The position numbers and the translations under genes are program-made. Source: Styela clava (lineage: Eukaryota; Chordata; Ascidiacea; Stolidobranchia; Styelidae). From it: a stretch of 64,000 nucleotides of DNA. The notes beneath the pieces are model-generated. The model did no database searches and was not told where the DNA came from. It saw only the letters and a list, made by a program, of their open reading frames with translations. Every line of letters starts with the position of its first letter. The first letter of the stretch is position 1. This document shows positions 24,816 to 37,000 of this stretch, one piece after another. Where the stretch lies: the NCBI RefSeq assembly GCF_964204865.1, contig NC_135261.1:15810001-15874000 (forward strand). The letters are read 5' to 3'.

Positions 24816-27800
24816 TTACTTTCCGTATGGGGTCCAACCGTAGTAGTTTCTGTCTTCTATCTTTATGTCTTTCTCATCTTTGTCACTGACGACGTCAGCA
24901 TACACTGTAATGCGAATTCATGAAATTACATTTGATTTTGACTGTAATTTATTTGTCACTTTTTTTCAATCATGTTACAGTATAAATGAGGCAGCCAAAT
25001 CGTCCAAAATTAGTGAAATATAATCCCTGTGAAAATATATAAATGGCAACCATGTTTCTCAACCCGCACTGTTCTGCACATGTTACCTTTGACCCTCAAT
25101 ATAAATAAATAAAACAATAAAAGATTGCCAAATGCAGTTCTGCCACACTTGTCATACCTGTCGCCATATTTGTCGTGAAAGACTGTAACTTTGCTTGCAG
25201 ACGTTTCATCTCCTGAATCATTTTGTCTATCTGAACTCCTCTTGCGTCATTGTTTTCTGAAATTAAAAATTTATCGTCGATTTATAAATCAGACCGTCAA
25301 TGAGCATCAGTGCTAAAATGTTCTTTAAAAGTAATCAGTATAATAGGTAATTATATTTCTACGTAAATATTTGTTTAAAAAGATTGATGATTTGGGGGAG
25401 AATGTACATTTCCGACAAACAAGGTGTGTGCATTTTTATGTTGGATTTGTCTTCCTTCACTGGTTGATGTGCGGTATGATGCAATACTACAGTGGTTCCC
25501 AAAGGTTTTTTCCTCAAGTCGCACTTTGAACATTCAAATAACATTTGAAAACATTTTGAACTCAAATGTTTATAAATTACTACTCTGCATAAAATTCTCT
25601 ATTCAAACATTTGAACTTAAAAAATGGTAAATCACGCCACGGCTGTTTACCAGACTTATATTAAAAAATTCTTATTCACGCATAAATGAAAATCATTGGA
25701 GTGGAATAAAGTAACCAATCAGAATAATTTGCGCTAAGAATCAGATTAATAGTTGAAAAAGAAGTTTTGCTATGAGTAAAGGGGTCTAAACTGCAAAAAT
25801 TACAAGAAAAATCTTGTAAGATAACACATTTGGATACCAGGATACCTCTCTCACATGCAAATTAAATGGGTACTATGCGCAGAACAAATTTCAACATTTT
25901 TTTATCGTCGTCTTTGACGAAATTCAAAAAATTGGATTGGTTTTAATGAAAAATAATGTTTATTTCGCAATAAAATTTTTCGTTTACGAGCAGAGATACG
26001 TCGTTATATTGACACAAAATATACCCAAAGTGCCAAATTGACGAGTTAAAAACATCGCTTTTCAGTTTTAGTATTCCTGCATTGTCATGCAGTCGAAAAT
26101 CTGAGTTGCAGATCCACTACTTCAACGTCTGGTCACTGATGCTCGCGTAATAAGGGATATTTCTCACCGGGTGCACGATTCCAGATTCCGGCGAACAAAC
26201 TAATTATATTCTGATATTGAGCTTAGTAATTCTTGTTGAAGTAAACAATCATCGAAAATATCAAAATTATCTATATTTAAAAGTCACACGAGTTCTTATC
26301 GACTTTCTCGGTTTTTCAAAAATTTAAAAGACTGACGTAGCCAGTGGTGCAGTACGAAGTCGCTTATGAGTCGTATTGCCAACAGAGGAATGCTAAAAAA
26401 CGGTGTTATAAAAAATACCAAGAAACGAAAAAACAAGGAATTTTATTATAGATTTACTTAGATTTTATCGCAGATCTTGGGATTTTTCCCAGGGCGATAT
26501 TTTTAAAATAAAAATGGAGAAATCGCCGTAACTGTTTCAGAAGCTGTTGCATGTCGATTTAAGGCTCTGAATGTGTTATCATGATCATTTACAACAGATA
26601 AAAAAAACTCACTCAAACACACACTTCGGGTTAAATGTTTTTTTTTCGAGTCAAAAAAGAAATTCCCATTTTTATGGCCTTTTTCATGTTACCGTTGCAT
26701 TGTTTTACCAATTATGTCAAATTTCTATAATTTTAACACTATTACACACAATAGGAAAACATTTTATGAAAAGTCGTTTAGAGATTGATGAACAAAAAAG
26801 TATTTCATATTATATTTACTGATTCTGAAAACAGAAAGATGTACATTATGGTCTTTTCACTGACGACCGGTTAGATTAGATTAGATCAGTGTTTCCCAAC
26901 CCGAGTCCGCGGTCTCAAATGAGTCCGCGGAACTTAACTATCAGACAAATTACGATTTTATGTTAGGATTTACATAACACATAAAATTTATTCGAATAAC
27001 ATTAATCGAGTCAATAATTACTGGATACTGAGTAGAGCTGGGCATATATTCAACTATTAGAATAGCAATTTACTATTTAAAAATTTGGTAACGGGTGACG
27101 CGACAGGTCACTTGCGCGTCGCTTAATCAGACTTGCGGATTTCCGACGAAAACACGAGTCTGCACACGCTTTGATAAATACCCAAAGTGGTGTTTCTTAC
27201 GAGTTCGAACAACGAGAAATAATTTTTTTTTGTGGTGGATGTCAATGGTAGAAATCCAAATTTTCTAAATTGAAAAGCGGCAATACTAAAAATAAAACGG
27301 AGAACGCTATCAGTTTTGTTTTATGATGGTCCGCGACCGATTAATAACGTTTTTTTAGACATTGCAAAAGACAAAATTTCAAGTGCTACTGTAGTATACG
27401 TACCAGGGCATTTTTCCTTAGAATTTTTTGCTTTACTGCCTCTACATTGGTACGTACAGTACTGGAGCGCCGTAAGTGTTGTACCAACAGCTCAGATTTA
27501 TCGAATTCACAAAAATACGAATGAATTAAAACAAAATATAATCGGGCCACGCATTTTTGTGTCCACAGATTGTCATGATATTTTCTGAGCAGCATTGCTT
27601 TCATTTTGTCAACAGAACCGCAGATTAAAATGATTTTTGATTTACTAATGATTTTTGATTTACTAATATACTTTAAATATATTTTTAATAAGTACTAAAT
27701 CAAGTTGTACTTTCTGGAAATTTATAGCAGATAGTAGGATTTTTCTAACGACGATTACAAGTTCGCAAGATCGCAAAAAATATGTATTATAACTAAATAT

Positions 27801-28648
27801 ATATAATGGGGCAATATATTTTCACATTATTATGTTCACAGATTGCCGTGGCATTTTGAAGAAGTAATGCTTTCATCTTGTTGTAAGTCAACGCAACCGC
27901 GAGTTACCATGAACACAATTAAATTAAAATAGAAAGACATTTAAATTGTCGTCGTTGTCATGGATTGAATATTGTGCGACAGAAAAAGCCATTATACACA
28001 AAAAGTTGGCTTTTCTAACGAACGCGTAATTGCGGCGAATTTCCAATTTTGAAATTTGTTAAATTCTGTTGTGTTTGGTTTTATCGCTTCTTCACACAAA
28101 GTGCGGTTGCAATAGACGCACCTTGAGTCCGCAAAGGTTTTTGCTGATAAGAAAATAGTCCGCGGACAAAAAAGGTTAGGAAACGCTGGATTAGATAATC
28201 AGAAACCACTTACATGTATGTATGACATATTAGACTTGAAGTGTATAAAATGGTTTATTATGGAAATCCGACCGAAATATTTGGTTTGTTACTTCATTAG
28301 ATTCCTCGTTTTGTTATGAGATTTTCAAGCAACAACGTGTGCATTCAATACATATCATTTATACATATATACCGTATGTATTTCAACCTTCAAAACAAGT
28401 TCATTCTGATGACAGTCTGAATAGTACAGTGAGGTTAAGTTTAGTGATAACATTCTCATGCACAATTTTGTGTTACTAGCTTCACCTCGCATTTTGAGTC
28501 TTGCGTAATAGCTATTGTCCTCTATTTCCTTTGAAGGATCGCTGCGGGGTGTTCGAGTTTCTCCAAGAGCCACAGTCGAAAAGAAAACGAGAAAAATCAG
28601 AGTGCGGATAGTTGACACAAAGTTAACATCGTTCCTCTTTGAACACAT
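24816..28648 (-). CDS. cionin/CCK-like prohormone B, 116 aa, ending NYYGWTPY-Gly-Lys
   Basis: Exons on the minus strand: 28648-28486, 25256-25158, 24904-24816; both introns are phase 1 with GT/AG sites. Exon 1 gives a signal peptide (TLIFLVFFSTVALG) and an SDPSKEIEDN stretch. Exon 2 is a short amphipathic helix (IDKMIQEMKRLQAKLQSF). Exon 3 is acidic (DVVSDKDEKDIKIED), then Arg, then NYYGWTPYGK and TAA. Cleavage after the single Arg, Lys removal and Gly-dependent amidation would give NYYGWTPY-amide. NYYGW is the start of ascidian cionin (NYYGWMDF-amide). Met, Asp and Phe of the receptor-binding end are all changed here, so this copy may have a different receptor or be relaxing. Intron 1 (3.2 kb) holds a hAT-type element. 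Exon lengths and phases match gene A. Confidence 0.85.
26887..28188. mobile_element. hAT-type element, 1302 bp, perfect 8-bp target duplication
   Basis: The ends are CAGTGTTTCCCAACC and the complement of GGTTAGGAAACGCTG. GATTAGAT is duplicated exactly at 26879-26886 and 28189-28196. Subterminal GTCCGCGG words occur at both ends. A 90-codon frame at 27316-27588 has no transposase motif, so the copy looks non-autonomous. It sits in intron 1 of cionin-like gene B. Confidence 0.88.
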
Positions 28649-28779
28649 GGTGTTTAATCAATTATCATTTATCTTAGGTTAATGAACTTGATATAATAAA
28701 AAGGATAGGTTAGCATTCAAACTGTAAAAAGTAAGACTAAATCGAAATTATGTTTACTTTGCTACTCAAAGAAAAAATT

Positions 28780-29513
28780 CTAAGGGCCTTCCCAATCGTA
28801 GTTTTCAAACTGATGTATAGCAAATACAGTTTTATTGTCTCGTAGATTTCTAATCTTATCGCCGCACAATCATTTCACTCGATTGACAACAACATAAAAC
28901 GCCAAATCTAATTCAGAAAGGCTATTTATACTGAAATTTCAAATTTATTTTTTCGATTTTCTGGCATCTATGATGACATCCGTCTTTTTCAATTTTTCTT
29001 GTGCAAAATCGACACTTTTTATACACATTTCTGACTATTTTATGTCGTTCATGTAATTGCATACTTGTAATGATACTATGGAAAGTATACATATATCTGA
29101 TATTCTTATCAGATGAACCTGAAATTGCAGAAACTTTCATGAATATTTATAATTTTAAACCATAGCAAGACAAGTTCATGTAGTCTCTTGTGTGGTAATT
29201 TATACTGTTGGTTGTTTCTCTGAATCAACGAGTCAATTCTGACACCCAGAGATACAAACATGGAATTCAATCAAATTTTGAGAAGCATGTACCCAATCAT
29301 CTGCTTCAAAACACTCTTCACTTGCCACACAACCCCATTTATCAATCCGTGCAAATATGTTATTTCACATCTTGCAAGCGTGAAAAGGGTTTATAAGTGA
29401 TTAAAATACACTACAGAAGAACTTACATCGTTCTTCCCGAAACTATAGCGCTCTGTCTCGCGAAATGTTTCTTCAAATCGTATTGCTTTTTTAGGTCTAA
29501 ACCACGAGTAATT
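28780..29513 (-). CDS. possible third small peptide gene, last two exons only
   Basis: Minus-strand candidate exons are 29513-29427 (29 codons: NYSWFRPKKAIRFEETF, then RETERYSFGKND) and 28809-28780 (FENYDWEGP, then TAG). The first ends in a perfect GTAAGT donor. The second follows a TATACATCAG acceptor, and the frame joins at phase 0. The product would be charged and short, with Pro-Lys-Lys and Phe-Gly-Lys motifs like peptide-hormone processing sites. I found no first exon or signal peptide between this and gene A (which ends at 31392). It is not clearly homologous to genes A and B; the resemblance of NYSWFRP and NYDW to NYYGW could be chance. Confidence 0.3.
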
Positions 29514-31391
29514 CTGCTGGCGCGTAATAATACATCATCGCATATTAGCTTCAGGAATTCTTGACTCTTGAATTTGCTAAGAGATCAGTCTCCATTACGT
29601 CTAAGTTAATGCACGTGACCTTGCTTTGAGGAAATTGTAAAAAAAACTATGTCTTCTCTTGTATGATTCGAGTTTGGTCGCATTAAGTCTCAAATTATTG
29701 GTCTCAATACAGAAGTAAGATGGGAAATTCAAGCACAAATATAAGACAAGATTGAGGAGCCAATTTGACCAAGTCATGATGATTTAAATTAAATGAAAAA
29801 AGCTCAAAGCGCTAAACCAATATCTATAAATGCGTGGAATAGATTTTAAATAACATTTACTTGTATTCCATGGCATAGACTTTATAACAGAGTTTCCGAA
29901 ACTTTTTGTTTCTCAGCAACCCTTGGGCAATTGGGCAATTTATATTCTTTCGTGCACCTCATAAATAGTCTATTATTTTTGGCTACTTAAGTTGCTCTGA
30001 TGCACAACATATATCCTATAGCAAGGCAACCCGTTACATGCCATATAAACTGATAAAAACTTTAGATTTATTACTAATTAAAGCACACGAAATTATTAAA
30101 TAACAATGTAATATAAGCTTGAACAAACACACTACAATCAAACGAACAATACATCGGCTGAAGGTGTTTTGAGCTGTGATCTGTGATTCCAAGCAGTACT
30201 GAAAATCTCGACTCTTTTTATACGAATCGCACACCGTGGACCAAGAACCACTTTAATTTCTCTGCGGTGTCTGAGCCTTCACGATGAAAGGATTCCTAAG
30301 ATATGCAATTTCGACTTCACCAAGATTTTCATTCAATTTCATTTTCCGACTTCATAAGATATTTAGTGACCAACTCTTTGATCTCAGATTTAGGATTTTT
30401 TAAACCGAAATTCTGATACAGTATTAGACCATGATTGATTGTCAAGATAAGATTGGTGCTATGTAAATTTTATTTTCGATAAAAGGAGACGACTCTATTG
30501 GTTTTTCAGCTTTCTTAACTACTTTCTCGTAGAAATTAGATGCGAACGTAATTTCTGTAGTTGCAGTTAAAGTTTCTACTGGGGAGAGAATGTGACTTAC
30601 TAATGGGGGTTCCTAATTCAGGTCTTCAAGTTATTAACATCAGGCGATAAAAATATTCTAAGGCGGATTTAGAGTTACGGAAAGAATAGACTTATACTAT
30701 ACTTGATCTAATGTACCCCTTGTGAAGTCGAAATTAACTTATGGGGATACATGTACCCCAGTTTGGAAACCCCTGCTTTATCAGAACAAACTTCCGAAAG
30801 CGACGTTTTCTTGCTTCCGAAGCCGTGACAGAAACGATTACATATTTTAACGTTTACGGCAATAAACATCGACATGACTGAAACGAGTTATATTCGATCT
30901 TGTTTCTCAGAATCGCATCAGGCGCAAGATTTTATTACATGGTTCGAGTCCGGCTTACGAAAATATCTAAGAGTCGCCTAAGCGCTGATTTAACATGGCC
31001 GTACCCGCCTTCGTAAGATTTACCAACCCTACGTATTAGAGAGATTGGTTGATGACTATTGTTCGTATAAGTTAGCATACTGAAACAACCCAATGCCTGT
31101 TTATACAATATCGATATATTGGAAGAAAAATGTATTTGAAAAAAAAAACGATAAATAATATGCAATTACAATTGTTTTATGCTATTACAATACCAATTGA
31201 TAGTACTTCAAATCGCACGTCGCATTGCCATTTTGTCAGATATTATTATCTGATCTTGTGCACCTACGAAATTGCCAATTAAAACAACACAAATACAGAG
31301 TAATAAATAACATTTGACTGGAACTCGTTGATTCTCATTTGAATGTCCGAAGTAAAATCGAATAAGAATGTTTCACTGTTTGGGCGAACTA

Positions 31392-33053
31392 TCATTTTCC
31401 AAAAGGCATCCAACCGTAGTAATTTCTCTCTCCTATGTCAATATCTCTCTCGTCTTGGTCACTGACTACGTCATCGTACGAATGTGGACGTTGGCGAGAT
31501 GAGTCTTAAAACAAAACGCCGAGAGAAAATATGGTTTAATTGAAGTTATGGGTGATACAGTCTGTGGACCAAAATGTCGATATTGACGCACAAATATCAG
31601 GCTAATTCAATTTTGACGACTTAAGTGTTGCAAAATTTGAGGCCATTTCTTAAATTAGGCATAATTTGACACGACATTATTGAAATACAGTAACTTTATG
31701 TAGTTTTAAATTTATTGTGAAAAATATATTATTGAAGTGAATGATTGTACAGTATGTGGTATTCCATATACTTCAGTTCAAAATCATTAAGTAGAGACAT
31801 TTATTGATGGATTTAATAATTTTTCAATAAATAAAAGCATGGTATTTTGTATCGTTACTGAAAACAATTTAGTTTTTACCTGTTGTCGTTCCTCCAGTTG
31901 ACATAGTCGACTTACAATACTCTAATTCATGTTGTAGTTGTTTATATTCCTCAATCATTTTCTTGAGTGCAATTTGAAATTCGACAAGTCCGCTGACATC
32001 TGAAAAAAAGGGATGTATTGATAATGCAATAGTTTCATTTTATATTTTTACGTTGAAAGCTAAACCATCACAAAAATGTCATTTATTTTTCAGCTTTCAG
32101 GTTTTTCGTTGACGCAACGAATAGTGATTAATTTTTTATATGAATTATCTATTTTTAAGCAGAACCACTGAACCAATGAATATGCAGTGTCTCTTTTCAG
32201 TGATCAAATTTTATCAACCTCAGGATCAAAATTGTCGTTTTGTAAATCCACTTAATACAATGACGACCATGACATTTTGAAGATTAACATTCATATTTAA
32301 TGTAACAAAGCTAACATCATTCACCACAGCGGTGTGCATGAATGACAACAAAATTTCTGGAAATTTTTTTAAAATTACTGCAACAGGATTAATAGCGCAA
32401 ATATCGAAAATATAGATTCAGCATGGCACACCAACTGGGGTCTTCACTTTAGAGTGGCACATTCTAATAAGTTCACATAAAATTTACAAATGACACATAG
32501 CATAGTAAAGATGTGAAGACGTGGTTATTGGTGCATTTATTGTGTCAAAGTTTGATGTGATATGGCGAATGTCCTTTTCTGTTACATAACATGTGCGGTG
32601 ATTTAGTCTGTTCTAATTGTTTTACAGCTTTGCAGATTATTTATGTAATTTGAAGAACATGAATGATAAACTGCGGATTCAGATTCTAAATACACCAGAC
32701 AATTTTAGAGTAGCCATAAAAATTATCAATCTTCCATTGTACTATGCACTAGTGATTGAAAAAGTTGTTGCATATGCGTTAATAAGTTTTACTGGCAATG
32801 GAACATAAGGGCAACCAATAATTGACTCAGCCAAAATTCAGTGGCCAATCAACATACCGTGAAGCTTACGTCCACCGCGTAGACTGGTGTCATCAATTTT
32901 CAGTTTTCCTTCTTCCCTGGCGTCACTGGTCTGGTGTATACGAGATCCAGCAGATAGAGGAATTGCCAAGAGGCAAAGAGAGGCAACAAACGCCCAAGTT
33001 CGTTTTGCTAACTTTGTCCAACTTTTATTACGTTGTTGTAACTTGCTCTTCAT
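31392..33053 (-). CDS. cionin/CCK-like prohormone A, 138 aa, ending NYYGWMPF-Gly-Lys
   Basis: Exons on the minus strand: 33053-32870, 31999-31880, 31504-31392; both introns are phase 1 and GT/AG, and the frame is continuous to TGA. Exon 1 has a basic N-terminus and signal peptide core (WAFVASLCLLAIPLSAG). Exon 2 is helical (LKKMIEEYKQLQHELEYC). Exon 3 reads YDDVVSDQDERDIDIGER, then NYYGWMPFGK and stop. Processing at the single Arg before Asn, plus Gly amidation after Lys removal, would give NYYGWMPF-amide, seven of eight residues identical to cionin (NYYGWMDF-amide). The tyrosines follow acidic residues, the context used for sulfation. The only change, Asp to Pro, is at a position constant in CCK, gastrin and cionin. 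Secreted; the receptor would be CCK-receptor-like by analogy. Confidence 0.9.
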
Positions 33054-33116
33054 TTTGATATTTTGAATAAAGAAATTGTTCTGCTGAAATCAGACAAAAA
33101 AGCATTATTTGACGAC

Positions 33117-33467
33117 TAGGGCTGAGAATTTGCGAATACCTTATGATTTCCGAATCGAATCTCGAATACTTGGAAGATACGTATTGTATCTGACTTTTTA
33201 TTGTAATAGATCTTGCAGACATATAAATTACTGAAAACATAGTTGGCTGAGTCGTCGCACACTATAATAAACATGTTTCATTAAAAAATGGCATAAGACA
33301 GAATTGCATTTTAATAATATGGCTGCCATAAATAAAATTGAAGTATTTATCATCATATTCGGTGGACGAAAAAAAAACAAGATGGGGGCGATTCGAAATT
33401 TTTATCTGAACCAATCCGAATAAATTACTCTTCGATTCGAATATTAGATTCGAAATAATCATCCCTA
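33117..33467. mobile_element. GATTCGAA-type inverted-repeat element, short relative
   Basis: Ends are TAGGGCTGAGAATTTGCGAA and the complement of TTCGAAATAATCATCCCTA, with TTCGAATC words near both ends. It is related to 17238-18647 by its ends and lies only 64 nt upstream of the start codon of cionin-like gene A, so it may have displaced that promoter. Confidence 0.6.
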
Positions 33468-33983
33468 ATAACGAATTGAATAAGCAGACATAAAGTATGA
33501 GAATCTCACAGTAACAAATGCTTCCTAGTACAATAATGCGAAGTGCGTTATACAAACTTCCAATTGTATAAAACGTAAATATTTGATTGAAATTGTGCCA
33601 ATGCCCCGTAGTAGCTGATCGATACCTGTGTGGATCGTCTTTCAAATTATCCAACGTTGTCCGTCCTACAAATCTCTTTGTAACAGTACTGACTTCATTT
33701 CATATGCACCGCTTACTTATAGATAGTATCGCACTTTTTCTTTCTGTGTCAGTAACAAGCTTTTCTTTTGTCATTTTAACATGGGAATAAAGTAATTACA
33801 TTAAAAGAAAAAAAGAAATCTTTGCTATATGAACGCAATTGACACTTGTAGAAACAAATGCGAATTTAATATCCCTACGCCTTTTTCTTGTTAAAATAAT
33901 GAGCGAATGTATTTGCGCTGATGAAAAAAGGAAATATATTAGTACCTAATTTTAAATTTCATAACCTCTGTGACAGAATTTTG

Positions 33984-34093
33984 GGTACTCCTGAATTAGG
34001 CGCATCAAGATGTCGCACAACCTGAACCCTAACCTGGTACACAACCTGAGTTCAGGTTGTGCGCCATCTTGGTGCGCATACTTCAGGAGGTCC
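33984..34093. mobile_element. short inverted-repeat MITE, family member 2
   Basis: Arms GGTACTCCTGAA and GGACCTCCTGAAGTATGCGC (right end, other strand) both lead to CAAGATG. The core AACCCTAACCTGGTACA is shared with the copy at 16563-16745. Confidence 0.75.
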
Positions 34094-37000
34094 GAATTTT
34101 GATTACCCTCTTATATCCATTTACTTAATAAACAACATAAATAAATAAAGTGAAAAGTGGAGGTTTAGTTAAGAACGTAGGACAGCTTTTGAATTCGATT
34201 CCTTAGTACATATTTGAGCCTAAATGATAAAGATGCATGCGCATACAAAAACATTCAAGTGTTTGAGATATGGCTTTCAATCCACCAATTGGGCCAGGGG
34301 TCGTCGACATAGCATGGTTGAATATTAGAGTTCTTTGCAAATATCTGATCCCTTTACATATAGGCCTGTCTTTCCACTGCAGCGCAACGCAAAAAATATT
34401 GAATAACATTTACATATATAACAGGACAGGAATAACAGGACATATCACATTTTTTAAATGCTGTCATTTTGATCTCACTGGACCGAGCTACGATAATAAC
34501 CTGTTAAAACCGAACGCGTTGCATAAATATAACGACAAATCAAGTTTTTGCATATTGCAGGAGCAGATATGATTCCCTCCCGGAAATTGCGATTCTCCGT
34601 ATGGTAAAATCCTGAATTGTTTTCTAGTTTCAACAATAGTAATAATTCACACATAGTTATTTGATGTGCTAATTGTATGTTTAGAATACAAAACCGTCAA
34701 TCGGATTGAACGTTATATAGATGGGTCATGATTTGTCAATTTAATCCGACAGTGCATTTACAAATGATGTTATTCTTCACAGCGCATGTCAATTGTTCAA
34801 GGTTACTGATGAATATGCAAGATAGTTTTACCTAAAATTGTATTTAAAACCACGATAGTCTGTAGATGGACTGATAACTTTGTGAAATACTGGACTGTTC
34901 TCTGATCACAGAATAGTTCAAAAAGTCAGGTTTGCAGATAAAAACAGTCTGCCTAACTAGTCCCCTCCTTACGGTATAACACATGACCCTGTTTAAAATG
35001 CGATACGATCAATACAAGTCAATCACATGAGTAAATATGATGTTTGAATTGGTTCTGGTAATTTATGAGTTCGAAATAACCCAAGCCATTATTCACAGGA
35101 CATTAATTAGTCTAAAGTTAATTTAACAAAATTTATCGAGTTGAATCGTTTTACTAGTTCATCAAGTCAAGTTAATTTCAAGTCACTTTATCGTGTTAAG
35201 CCAAATCGTTTCAAAAATTTTCTCATTAAAGTCGAATTTTTCCAAAATATTTCAATAAAAAAAATACAATTAAACAACACTAGATATTTCGACATATATT
35301 TGACTTCATTAAAACAATGGCCAAGCTTAAGTGACGTGACATACGTTTACATATAATTGTGAACTCGGGGAAATTTATACCTATTGAATGAAATAAATAC
35401 CTTCAGGTAAAATATGTAAAATTTAACCAACCAGTTCCAAATTATGGTTAATATGCATCTAAGTAACATATATAAAAACGTTTTCAATTGAAAATACTCT
35501 TGTTAAAAGTCTTTCAAAAATTAAAAGTTTAGTAATAAAATTTGAAGAATTTTAATATAATATTGCTTCCAATTCGTAAAGGGAAATAACTTTTGCAAAA
35601 TTTTTTTAAACTAAAAATAATTAGGAGACTTCGAGTTAGAATTACGGTGTAAACTTTTAATGCGAGTAAATAATAAAATAAATAAATTAATGTTATTCAA
35701 ATTGAAAAGCTAAGTATTGGTAAGAATATTTATAAAAAAATATATTGTTATGCTGAATCTTAGTCCAGTTTAATCTACCCATTAATTTTATCTGTTTTGG
35801 GTCTATATTTTTAATATCATCAAAGACACACCTTATCGGAAAATACCAGTTGAAAGTGAAATAGAATCATTCTCGAGTTCTGGTTTTAATGTATGAAAGG
35901 TTGATTGACGATGCGGAATCAAGATCAGATTACGTTTGTGTCGTATGAAATTGGAAGCAGAACATCAATATTCATGATAGCTACTTTGAATGATTAGATT
36001 CCAGCGCTGTAAATGACTTGCCGCTTTGTAAGTGCGGAAATGTTATATATTTCGCAATATTTCTAGATCATTTTATTGAAAATAGAAAACAACACATGCA
36101 TGAAAAGTATTTGATAAAAAAAATCATAGACGTGCAATATGGGAATATAATATTCAGAGGGTCAAGATACCTCCTAAATCAATGCTTTTGCGATGGTCTT
36201 AGAATACTATGAAAATGTTACCTGATTGATATAAGTCAAAAAAAATATAAAGATATGGAGGTATTAATATCCTCAACGTGAATAAAATTGCAAGATAATC
36301 ACTTTTCTTCTGATATTTTCTACTATTGTGACGTAACCGTAGCAAAATAAAGAAAGATGAGCAATCAATTCACAACTAATGTAATTTTAATGAAGAGCAT
36401 TTTTATGACGTCATACAAGTTTACTTATGTGCTTTCGGAACAAAATTGTTGAAACTTTTTTCAAGTTACTCTAAATCTGAACGATCGTTGAACGGAATTA
36501 TATGATGGAAAAAAATGGTTTCTATTTAAGTTGTAATATGAAACTGTGAGAAACCCGCATTACAAAACAATTTGACGGAAAACAAGATAACAAAACCCCC
36601 CATATATATGTTTAATTAAAATGTAAGTAAATTATCCCGAGTGAATCAACCCGCAAAATCTAGATTTTCCCGATACAAAATACATTAAATATGGATGTGA
36701 AGAGTAATACCTTAACGAAAGTAAGCTGCCTAAAACGCCTCTGATTTCTTTACACTTTTGGCTTTCACATTATCAATCTATAAACAGCTTTGTATCCCAT
36801 ACAAAGCATGATTTTGGATCCACCCTTGCCTGTTCGTGCTTCCATTCATTGGTTCTAGCATAATTATAATAATTTATTGCCTAGTCCCAACTTGATAGAT
36901 GCATAATATGTGGTTGATTGCAGGGTTTTTCGTCGACAAAGTACCGAAACCAAAAATAAGCCTAAGTATTACCTAAATTTGTTCTCCAAATGACAAGTAA

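Noticed and set aside
25491..25520. CAGTGGTTCCCAAAGG as the end of another hAT element in the gene B intron
   Set aside because: No matching second end or target duplication nearby, so no element can be delimited.
27316..27588. 90-codon frame inside the hAT-type element
   Set aside because: No zinc finger, DDE or dimerisation motif; not supportable as a transposase.
30935..30965. GGTTCGAGTCC resembling a tRNA B box
   Set aside because: No A box, no acceptor-stem pairing and no anticodon arm at the right spacing; it is a chance match.
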